Assembly: GCA_030411725.1 (NCBI GenBank)
Contig: MU839832.1
Location: 62,001 to 126,000, forward strand
From: Echria macrotheca
Taxonomy: Eukaryota > Ascomycota > Sordariomycetes > Sordariales > Schizotheciaceae
Length of the DNA: 64,000 nt
Direction of reading: 5' to 3'
Position numbers and translations under genes: made by a program. This document shows positions 55,759 to 64,000 of this stretch, in pieces (the stretch's first letter is position 1; each line of letters begins with the position of its first letter). Under the pieces are notes generated by a model that did not search any database, was not told the origin of the DNA, and worked only from the letters and a program-made list of their open reading frames with translations.

Positions 55759-56976
55759 TTATACCAACCCCAGGAAACTGATCATCGCAAACCCAATCAA
55801 CCCAATCCACCCCATCTTCATCCTCTGGCCCCCCGACTGCGCCGCGCCACTCGCAGTCCCAACACTCTTCCTCCCCGTCGGCACAATCCCATTAAGTCGA
55901 TCAGCCGTATCAACCGCGGGCCCCTTATCCCAAAAATCCACCAGCACGAAATTCGGCTTCCCGCTCCCTCCCCACTCGCCAGCACAGCCCGCGACATGCA
56001 TGCCCAGGGCGCCCTGGATCGTCGTGGACGGACTATTCGTCGTCGCAATATCCCCCACATTCGGCACCGTGATGTCCCCGGTAATCACCGTCTGCGCGAA
56101 GTGGTTGACGAGCGACAACATCCCGCCCTGCAATGCCGACCTCGGACCAGAGGGCGCCTTGGACTTGGGTCTGTCCAGCGTACACGTAAACGCCGACAAC
56201 GACCTGACATCAAACGGCGTCTCGAAGACGTGCGTGAACTCATCCAGTAAAAAAGGGTGAGCCGAGGATGGCGACGGGAGGGGCGCGAGGAAGGAGACGA
56301 CGCGTTTTGAGGAAGCGATCATGTTTTGGAGCGTCGGCCATTGGATCATCGCGCCTGCTGCTGGTCCTGGTCCTGCCCCTGCTCCTCCTGAAGGGGGAAC
56401 AAATCCGTACCCCGATAACCCGGAGGCGTCAAACGCAGCGCCGAACTGGTCCGCCGGCGCGGAGTCGGAGTTTACAAGGAGCAAAGTGACGACCTCGTTC
56501 GGGTTGGCGTCCATCCACACTTTGATCTTGGCGAGCCACTCAAACAGCGGGCCGGCGTCGAGGAGGGTGCACGAGGTGTGGCAGAGGCGGAGCGTGTTGT
56601 TTTGTAGGTGCACCTGCGCTTGCAAGAGGCGGATGCCGGCCGACAGGGCGACGGTGGCGTTGAAGAACTGGTTGCCTGCGACCGAGTTGCCGGTGCTCGC
56701 GTCGCGGAGGAAGGCGCTGTCGTGGGCGCCCATGTGGGTGATGTTGTTGTAGGTTCGTGAACACAAGACGGGCGAGTTGTTGCATGCCACTCCTCCTCCT
56801 CCGGTTGATCCCGCCGTCGTCGTCCCTGTTGCTGCGCTCGTTGCAACCGGTACTACTAGTGCTGTGGACGGAGAGCCAGCAGACTGAACAAACCCCTGAG
56901 GTGAAGCTGACGAAAAGGGAGCCAGCCCCAGTAGCGGTATGAGCATCGGTAACGATATCATTGTTCTTGTTCTCAT
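55759..56976 (-). CDS. Secreted, probably GPI-anchored PLC-like phosphodiesterase
   Basis: An intronless protein of 405 residues in the PI-PLC X-like superfamily (TIM barrel). The N-terminus is a signal peptide (ISLPMLIPLLGLAPFSSASPQ). A Ser/Thr/Ala-rich linker (30-64) leads into the domain, with catalytic histidine candidates His85 in THMGAHDSAF and His133 in LRLCHTSCTLL. VVTLLLVNSD, the FVPPSGG segment and DFWDKG complete the fold. The C-terminus ends in a hydrophobic stretch (MGWIGLIGFAMISFLGLV) after a small-residue region (GTASGAAQSGG), the arrangement of a GPI attachment signal. Whether it cleaves phosphoinositides, GPI anchors or another diester cannot be told. Such proteins are common in the fungal cell wall. 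Family call firm, substrate unknown. Confidence 0.85.
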   Translation of the reverse strand: MRTRTMISLPMLIPLLGLAPFSSASPQGFVQSAGSPSTALVVPVATSAATGTTTAGSTGGGGVACNNSPVLCSRTYNNITHMGAHDSAFLRDASTGNSVAGNQFFNATVALSAGIRLLQAQVHLQNNTLRLCHTSCTLLDAGPLFEWLAKIKVWMDANPNEVVTLLLVNSDSAPADQFGAAFDASGLSGYGFVPPSGGAGAGPGPAAGAMIQWPTLQNMIASSKRVVSFLAPLPSPSSAHPFLLDEFTHVFETPFDVRSLSAFTCTLDRPKSKAPSGPRSALQGGMLSLVNHFAQTVITGDITVPNVGDIATTNSPSTTIQGALGMHVAGCAGEWGGSGKPNFVLVDFWDKGPAVDTADRLNGIVPTGRKSVGTASGAAQSGGQRMKMGWIGLIGFAMISFLGLV

Positions 56977-58730
56977 ATAGTTTTTGAATATACACCATGA
57001 AAAAAGGTCAAGAAAACCTAAAACAAAAAAGTAGACGGATAGAGAAAGAAAGGAATGGAATGCTTATAAAACCAAAAAGAAAAAGAGAAAACCCCGGGTA
57101 ACCAGCCCACTCATCCCCAAACACACACATAGGTATTCATAATCACCCAGCACATAGCCATGCGATCTCCAAAACAGCCACACCCGGGACCCGACCCTCC
57201 CACTCCGAAACAACAACAACACATCGGACGAACAAAAACCGACCACCGTATTATACCAACAACGTGCGAAATATACCCCCTACGACGACGAACCGGTTCC
57301 ACAAGAGCAACAGCAGCAAAAGCAGCAACCCAAACAGTACCGGGAAGCGCTGAAGGTACCATCGACCACCTCCCCTCGCAGCGCATCATCATCATCATCA
57401 TCATCATCATAATCCTTCTACGGACCTGGTCATAACCTAGTTCTAAGGCCACGCAAGACAAAAAAAAAACTGCGCCTCACCGTTTGACGTCAACCGTCAG
57501 CCTTCATCCCATCTGCACCCCCACAAAGTTCTGCAAAATGAGGGAACTTTGACACACAGCATACTTATCCATTCACACAGAATCCTTCTTTATCCCCAGA
57601 AGGGAATACAGAAAGTCATTGTTTGTACGTCGAAAAAAAAAATATAATGAACCCTGTGTATTTGTGGCGGTCTCAAAAAAGGGGGAGGGTGGAAGGAGGG
57701 GAAGGGGAGAAGGGAAAGCGAGAAACCGGCAAAATCCACCCAACTGTTTGATCAACACACCAGCACACCAGCAGAGCCAGGTAAAAATGGTAAATAAATA
57801 CACGACGAAAAAGGGAGACAGGTTATACCCGGTTCATGTCCAAAGTCCAAACCTCCTACCTACATAGCAACAACAAAACTAAACTAAAACCAAAACCAGC
57901 CTCTGCTGCTCAGCTACTCAGCCCGTAACATAGCCGAGCGAGCCGACCTAACCGATTCCACGATTCCACAGCACGATTCACCAGATTTCCTTACCCAAGT
58001 ACCTAAATATCCGGGGTACCATACTGGATACTGCAGCAGGTGCAGATGCAGACAAGCAAAAAGCAACAAACTGTCAACCATCGAACTCGCGCCTCCGCCT
58101 CCTTGGCATCTGGGGATTCAAGCAGAGCCAGAGCGAGTGGCGAAGCGAGTCATGGCAAGTCCCGTAGTTCCGTGTCGTATCGAGACAGTTTAAGTCTAAA
58201 ACAACCACGCTGGCTGCGTGCCGACCATGCAGCCTGCCTGGCCCGACCGACGGTCTCGGCACGAAAATATGCCCGTCTGCTGTTGGGCCGCATGCTTGCT
58301 TCCAGGCAAGCTCGTAAAGACTGCCTAGACTACGTGTGGAATACATCACCGGGCTGTCAAGGCGCTTAGATACGACATATCAACCACATTATCAGCTCCC
58401 ATGGCGCCACGGAACTTTCACTGTTCCCATGTCTACCCAACAAATTCTTGGCTCAAGTCGAATTGGTATCAAACCTAACTTACAAGACAGGTAACGAGTC
58501 CAAACGAGAGTGGGTATACTCAACGTAGGCAACGGGTCTCGCCCAACAACGGAGGGTATATGGAACACATAGACCTGTCTGCAGGCTCACCTGCTGGCAA
58601 ACAACGCCAAAGCATTCGCGCGCATCAAGTGCCAACCGTCAGTTCGTCCTATACACACTTTCTGCAGACACACATTAGTAACCAATCTAAATCTGACCAT
58701 GCCGTAGACATACCTAGCCGCTTCCACTAA
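56977..58730. other. 1.75 kb intergenic region between CDC37 and the PLC-like gene
   Basis: No supportable gene. It contains an (ATC)n microsatellite (57384-57411) and poly-A tracts. It is upstream of the PLC-like gene and downstream of CDC37. Confidence 0.45.
57384..57411. repeat. (ATC)n microsatellite
   Basis: About nine perfect tandem triplets in non-coding DNA. Confidence 0.9.
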
Positions 58731-60304
58731 TCACTCGGGATCATCCGCATACTTGGCTTCCTCGCGTAACTGTTCAATCTTCTTTTCGCCCTCGGCTGTC
58801 GTGGCGTCGATTATCTCATCTTCCAAACCTAATATACCGGCCTACCGCCAAATGTCAGAATCAGAAATGCAAGCACCGCCACCACCACCGCAAACACCTG
58901 CCGCAGACGTACCTCGCTCAGCTTCCCCACAACTTCCTCCGCCTCGGGCACCGCCATCTTTCCGAGAACCTTGTTCACCTCGTCGAGGCTGCCCGACTCT
59001 AGCGCCTTTTTCATCGCAGGCTTGAAGCTGTCAAAGATCTCCCTATTCTTCTGCTCCTCCGGATCTTGGCTGCCACTTGGCGGGATTCGGATGTTGATAA
59101 CTGTTCCCGGTTCCACCGCATGCAGCTGGATCTGCTCTACACCCTCCTGCACACCCTCCTCGGCATCTTTCGCGCGTTGCTTGTTGATCTCGGCTGTACG
59201 AGTCTTGATCTTGCCATACGTCTCCATGACATCCTTAGAAAAGACCTCTCTGGCTTGATGACCAGGCGTCGTGATACGCTTGAAGAACAGTGCTACACCA
59301 TCGCGGCCAAGCGCCCGGCAGTACTGCAGCAATAGCGCCTGATGGACGCAGTTACGGGCATAGTCCTCGCGCCCTTCGAGTTGCGCCTCAAAGGCAAGCG
59401 CAAGGAGGCCATCGGTCTCTTGCTCAGTGAGGATCTGGGGGTGGGACGAGAGAAAAGCTAGTGACTCCGAGTATGAGGAAGCCTTGATCTGGGCAAACTG
59501 GCGAGCTGCCGGGGAGGCATTAATCTCCTCGTCATCATCGTCATCTTCGTCCGAAGAGGCCGTACCCTTGGAGGGCGCCGAAGACGAGGGGGTAAAGTTG
59601 GGGTTGAGAAGCTCGACCGAGGTGGAAGGGCCCGACGACGCCGGTGTCTTGGACTTATTGATGTATGAACTGTCGAATCCCGTGTGGATGCTCTCGCTTG
59701 TGATCTTCCGGCGTTCCTCGCGTTCCAGCTCATCGAGCTTCTTAAGCAGGTCCGCCTGAAGATCCGTCACCTTCTTGAGGTGTTCGCCGATCTCGTCAAT
59801 CATGGCCGCGTACCGCTTGTTCTGCTCCACCTTTTTCTCGTCTATGGCCTTGTTGACTTGGTCTAGTAGCGTGGCCATCATCTTGGTGTACGTAGGCAGC
59901 TGCTCCTCGGCGTTGTGCACACCGGCCGGACGCGGCGGCGGTTGGTCGTCCTTGGGATCCAGTGACGCCGCTGACTCCATGACGGCGCGGAAGGCCACCT
60001 CGCCGGGATTTTGGGACTCGGCCTCGGCGGCATGGGCTTTGAGGGAGGCGAGCAGACCCGAGATGCGCTTGATCAGCGTGTCGTTGATGATGCGCTCGTA
60101 CTTGAGCGTTTCGATCTGGTTCTTCCGCTGCTGCCGTTCCATATGGATCTGGTTCTGTTTGGCCCGGATGAACGATCTCTTGTCGACATTGGGATGAACT
60201 TCGATGTCGGAGTCATCGCTGAGCTCCAGCGCGTCCTGAGCCTGTTAGCTTGGCATACATCGAGGCAGCAGCTTCCATACCCATTTGCTGTAGTCGATCG
60301 GCAT
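58731..60304 (-). CDS. CDC37: Hsp90 co-chaperone Cdc37
   Basis: Three exons, 60304-60281, 60235-58913 and 58841-58731, giving 485 residues. Cdc37 loads protein kinases onto Hsp90 in the cytosol. The first exon gives MPIDYSKW and the join restores the invariant N-terminal motif KWDALELSDDSDIEVHPNVDK, which includes the Ser phosphorylated by CK2. A long coiled coil follows (QNQIHMERQQRKNQIETLKYE…). The middle region (ASPAARQFAQIKASSYSESLAFLSSHPQIL) is the Hsp90-binding domain. The final 36 residues, EAGILGLEDEIIDATTAEGEKK to the stop, lie in a separate last exon. That join was made by eye across a 71-nt intron with standard splice ends. The start sits in a 24-nt first exon, easily missed. Confidence 0.95.
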
Positions 60305-60566
60305 TGTGACGACCAGTTACTTCAAGAGAACTCTGTACCAAAGTGCCAGTATCTTGTCTGATGGATTGCGGACGACGAGACGAAACTATGTCTCAGGCGT
60401 GTTGTCAAAGGTAGGAGGAAAGGAGGTGGGTTGAGGAGCTGTGGATGGCGGGGTAGCTTCTAGAAAGTCAACGGGCCAAGGTGGGGCAGAGAGAAAGCTG
60501 TAGAACCATGCGTTCTTCAACAACCACAACCAAACGCGATTCACTCAACGAAGCTAAAATTAACTC

Positions 60567-61703
60567 TCACTGTCGTTCTAGCCGGGTGTCCCAGTTCTTG
60601 TTATACAGTCCGTACTCGACCTCGCCCGCTGCTGCCTTCAGCCCGCCCACACCACACTCCCGCGGGCTCTTCTCAGCCAGTCCGTGGGGACCGGTGGTCA
60701 ACCTCTTGAAGACACGCAACGCGTTATTCCTCCCGATGTCCACCAGGTCCCTGTTGCTGATCGGGACGTGCTCGTCAAACCACACACTGGCGTTGGGAAT
60801 GCTCTCAAACGGATAATCGATGGAGAACATGACCGCGTCCCTCCCAACCTCCTGCATGGCACACAGCAGCGCGGGCGTCGAGAAGTGGCCCGACGTCGTG
60901 ATGAACAGCTGCTCGCCAAAGTAGTCCCTTACCAGCTTGTCGCGCGCCATGCCCATGCCCGGGAACCGCGCCCGGTTGAGCTTGTGGTCGATCCGGTACA
61001 GGTCGTACGGGATGTGCTCGCCCATGTGTCCAATGACAAGCTTGAGCCGGGGGAAGCGGTCGAGCACGCCCGACGTGACAATCCCCAGAGCATGCATGCC
61101 GACGCGGTGCGCGTACCCGAGCGCCGAGAAGGCCAGCCACGGCCGCTCCTTCCACATCTCGTCGAAAATGAGCGGCGTCGCCTCGCGCGGATGCAGGTAC
61201 ACGGGGCACTCGAGCTCCTCGGCCACGGCCCAGAAGGCGTCGTACCGCCGGTCGGCCGTGTCGTAGAAGAGCATCGTGTTCTTGTCGGTGCCCGCGCTCT
61301 GGTAGTCGTTGATGATGACCCCGACGAAGCCGGCCAGCTCGGTGAAGCACCGCCGCAGCTCGGCGCCCGCTTGGACCGGGTCGTGCATGCTCACCGACGC
61401 CAGTCCGGCGAACCGGGCCGGGTTCTTGACCACCTCGCCGGCGAGCCGGTCGTTGGCCAAGCGCGCCAGTTGCTCGGCCTCGCCCGGGTCCGTGACGCCC
61501 TGTGGGCCCGGGGATGACAGAGAAAGCACCATCATGTCGACCCCGTTCTGGTCCATCTGCGTCAGCCGCGTGCCGTGGATATCCAGCAAGTTGGCGATCA
61601 GGTCACCGCCAATAACGCCCTTGGGCGCTAACGACGACACATCGTAGGCCTTGAAGTTCTCCGGGATAGCCCAGGCTTCCTCGAGGGCGATCTTGCCTAG
61701 CAT
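60567..61703 (-). CDS. Amidohydrolase-type decarboxylase (2,3-dihydroxybenzoate/salicylate decarboxylase family)
   Basis: An intronless protein of 378 residues. The family contains metal-dependent, non-oxidative decarboxylases such as 2,3-dihydroxybenzoate decarboxylase and salicylate decarboxylase, used to break down aromatic acids. The start MLGKIALEEAWAIPE contains the metal-binding Glu8. Further metal or catalytic residues are His171 (YLHPRE), His226 (GHMGEH) and Asp296 (SIDYPFE). These are the usual positions of the family. The last ~40 residues (after LRVFKRL) extend beyond the usual end of about 338 residues, rich in Gly and Glu, and are of unknown use. Gene context (Cdc37 and Smc3 as neighbours) gives no pathway. 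Substrate cannot be fixed from sequence alone; 2,3-dihydroxybenzoate or another aromatic acid is likely. Confidence 0.88.
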   Translation of the reverse strand: MLGKIALEEAWAIPENFKAYDVSSLAPKGVIGGDLIANLLDIHGTRLTQMDQNGVDMMVLSLSSPGPQGVTDPGEAEQLARLANDRLAGEVVKNPARFAGLASVSMHDPVQAGAELRRCFTELAGFVGVIINDYQSAGTDKNTMLFYDTADRRYDAFWAVAEELECPVYLHPREATPLIFDEMWKERPWLAFSALGYAHRVGMHALGIVTSGVLDRFPRLKLVIGHMGEHIPYDLYRIDHKLNRARFPGMGMARDKLVRDYFGEQLFITTSGHFSTPALLCAMQEVGRDAVMFSIDYPFESIPNASVWFDEHVPISNRDLVDIGRNNALRVFKRLTTGPHGLAEKSPRECGVGGLKAAAGEVEYGLYNKNWDTRLERQ

Positions 61704-62212
61704 GCTGATTTCTGTTTACGTGATTCGTATTTTTCAACTTGTAGAGGACACGGAAAGGTGAGGATAATAGACTTGAGCTTCTCCGCACCCCTCTTCCATG
61801 CTTTTGTCCCTGGGAGTCGTTGGAAAAGGACTGCCGGCGCGGAGTGTCATGACTCGGGAATATACGGCCTGATGGTTAAACGGCTCAACTGCCGACAGGT
61901 CAGACCTGCCTGACACATGAGAGCAGGCCTGTTCACATCCGCTACAAACCTCCAGCTCGGCTTGCAATAATATTGATATAGTACACTGCTTCGTGAGTAG
62001 CTACACATTGAATAAAAGCCAGCCATTAGCCACCTCCCCCTACCCAGGTTGAACCAAGTCCGCTCGCATGTCATCATCAACCAGGGAAAAAAAACAATGT
62101 ACAATACGACAACCACAGAACACGCTGCCACCAAACGCCTTGAAACCGGCCCCCGCCGCTTGAGACAGTGATCCCTCATGATTATATCCGACGTAACAAT
62201 ACAGACGACAGA
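61704..62212. other. Spacer between the SMC3 stop and the decarboxylase gene
   Basis: 509 bases between two minus-strand genes. It should hold the SMC3 3' end and the decarboxylase promoter. No other feature seen. Confidence 0.5.
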
Positions 62213-64000
62213 CTACTTCCTCTGGCCTTCGACAAAGTTGAGCGCCTCAGCGGTAGGGACACAGTCGATCGTGCTCGTCTTGTTGTGGAACGTGACGCCG
62301 TAGCACTTGTCGGCGACGTGGACAATCTCGGGCCGGAACGTCGTGCAGATGAACTGCGTCTTTTGCGTCTTGGAGATGTGATCCAAAAGACTGGCCACGG
62401 CCGTCCGGTACTGGGCGTCCAGGTTGGCGTCGACTTCGTCAAAGATGACGAACGGGCTCGACTCGGCCGCCTGGAGCGCGAAGATGAGGCAGAGGGCGCA
62501 TAAACCTAGTGTAGTTTCCGTCAGTAAGATACGACATCCCCTCCAAAAACGGCGGGACTTACTCTTTTGTCCACCACTAAGCTGCTGAATTTTTTGCTGC
62601 TCGTCGAGAACCTTGGAGTTAAAAGATACGCTTATGCCTACGCCGGTATAGTTCTCCACAGCCGTGGCCTCGTCTTCCGAGTCGCCCGCGTGGCGCGCAT
62701 TCTTTGCCCGGTCGGCTTTGCGCTGGATGACCAGGCGGCCGTGACCAGCCGGGACAAGCTGCTCAAAGATGGCCGAGAATTCCTTCGACACCTGCTTAAA
62801 GGTGCGCTCGATCGCCTCATCCTTGGCCTGATCGAGATGTTCAATCAGTTCCTCGATCGACTTTTGCGAGTCATCAAGCTCTTTGCGTCGCTTCAGAAGC
62901 TGGTCTCGCTGGTTGGTGAAGTTTGTGTACTGGTCAAAGGCTTTCTTGTTGACGTGGATGTATTTCTTGAGCGCCTCGTTCACCTTCCTCAGCCGATTCT
63001 CGATCTGTAGCTCGTTAGCTGCCGAGTCATCATATACTTGCTACAAGACGTACCTGTTCCGACTTCATCCTCTCATATTTACCAAACGCCTCTTCGGGCA
63101 ACATGCCCAGATCCCTGATATTCTTGGCATACTCGGCAGCCTGGCTGACGAGCCGAGCCTTCATCTGGATGTTCTTCTCCATCCTCTTCTGATGCTGTTC
63201 GACACGCTTCTGGAGATCTTGCTGCTCGGATTCCTTCTGCGTCTTCTGCGCCTCGAGTTCGGCCAGCTGAGTGGCGACCTGCTCCTTTTTGGCTTCGTTC
63301 TCCTGAAGGAGCCTGTCGACCTCGGCTGCGGCCCTCTGAGCTTTCTTGAGTTCCTTTTTCGCATCTTCGTAGCTCCCGCTACCACCAGTCAGGCTGTTCT
63401 CCAGCGCTTGACTCTGGAGCTGGTCCTGCTCCCTGAGGCTGGCGCTCAGCTGCGTCTCGAGCGTGACCTTGCGGTGCTCCAGTTCCATCCGCTTTTTGCT
63501 AACCTCCTTCAGCTGCGTCTGTAGTCGGTGCAACTCCGAGGTAAACTCTGCAAGCTGGCTCTCTTCGCTGGCCGAAAGCGCTTTCTTGAACTCTGTCTGT
63601 AACTCAGCCCTGGCCGCTTCAAGCGAAGCATCGAGCTCCCGGATGTTGGCCTCCACCTCGGCCCTGCGACGTTTGGCGGCTTCGAGATTGACCCGCTCGC
63701 GCTCCAGCTGGGCATTTTTACTTTGGAGTGTGGTCTTCAAGGGGTCTAATCCCTGCTCAAACCGGCGCATTTCCTGTTCGATCTTCTGCCTTTCTCCATC
63801 GGCCGCCGTGACTTGCTGGTCCATTACCTGGATCTGGTTACGGACCTCCCTGATATCTGCGAGATGCTTATCACATGTTTCGCGGAGCTCCTCGACCCTA
63901 CGGACTGCCTCGAGGCGTGACCTCCGCGAGTCGACGTAGCCTCCGGTCATAGCACCTCTCTTGTTCGTTGTGTCGCCTTCTGGTGTGATGGCGTCCAGAC
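62213..64000 (-). CDS. SMC3: Cohesin subunit Smc3, C-terminal part (gene runs past the window end)
   Basis: Partial: the 5' part lies beyond 64000. Smc3 with Smc1 and Scc1 forms the cohesin ring holding sister chromatids together. Visible from the window edge are the end of the hinge (LDAITPEGDTTNKRGAMTGGY…), then a long coiled coil of about 300 residues (for example ELRETCDKHLADIREVRNQI, LERERVNLEAAKRRRAEVEA), and the C-terminal ATPase head. The head has the ABC-type signature LSGGQKSL (assembled across an intron), Walker B FVIFDEVDANLD and the D-loop. The protein ends in GVTFHNKTSTIDCVP...VEGQRK. Two introns: one about 62515-62565 in the head, one about 63010-63051 in the coiled coil. Both have GTAAGT- or GTACGT-type donors. 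Confidence 0.96.

Overview
The window is nuclear DNA from a filamentous ascomycete (Pezizomycotina). A Sordariomycete is the best guess, but the species cannot be named from this sequence. The evidence is split genes with very short introns (mostly 44-71 nt, GTRNGT donors, CTAAC-type branch points, YAG acceptors), codon use favouring G/C at third positions, single-copy eukaryotic housekeeping genes, a fungal NACHT/ankyrin NOD-like receptor, and intergenic DNA studded with TACCTAGGTA-like palindromes. There are no operons. Genes lie on both strands, and protein models were assembled by reading splice sites by eye.

Layout. 0.6-1.7 kb: a Bmt5-type 25S rRNA uridine methyltransferase (+). 5.3-7.3 kb: a YDR124W-like/DUF2841 helical-bundle protein (-). 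7.3-18.8 kb: an 11.5 kb stretch with no supportable gene. 18.8-24.9 kb: a full-length Ycf1/MRP-type vacuolar ABC transporter in nine exons (-). 25.9-26.7 kb: a YjbQ/UPF0047 protein (+). 27.0-27.9 kb: the CFIm25 (NUDT21) 3'-end processing factor (-). 30.1-33.4 kb: a SLIP-GC-like large GTPase in seven exons (+). 34.0-36.5 kb: a divergent pair of hypothetical genes. 38.0-39.1 kb: a secreted glutaminyl-peptide cyclotransferase (+). 40.1-41.2 kb: Pho85 cyclin-dependent kinase (+). 42.0-43.3 kb: SAGA subunit Sgf73 (+). 45.3-45.9 kb: a tandem array of three tRNA-like RNA polymerase III units (-). 46.2-49.5 kb: a NACHT-ankyrin NOD-like receptor (-). 51.6-52.8 kb: a peroxisomal-type adenine nucleotide carrier (+). 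52.9-54.0 kb: NOSIP-type RING protein (-), divergent from tafazzin (54.3-55.4 kb, +). 55.8-57.0 kb: a secreted PLC-like phosphodiesterase (-). 58.7-60.3 kb: Hsp90 co-chaperone Cdc37 (-). 60.6-61.7 kb: a 2,3-dihydroxybenzoate/salicylate decarboxylase-type amidohydrolase (-). 62.2-64.0 kb: the C-terminal part of cohesin subunit Smc3, cut by the window end (-).

Most genes are unrelated housekeeping functions (rRNA modification, transcription co-activation, mRNA 3' processing, cohesion, Hsp90 clients, cardiolipin remodelling, detoxification). The section that looks least routine is 45.3-49.5 kb. It holds three near-identical tRNA-shaped units with perfect acceptor, D and T arms, their own upstream TATA element and oligo-T terminator, but no recognisable anticodon arm. 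Next to it on the same strand is an intronless NLR whose seven full ankyrin repeats are almost identical except at a few hypervariable positions. A second possible innate-immunity protein, the SLIP-GC-like GTPase, lies 13 kb away.
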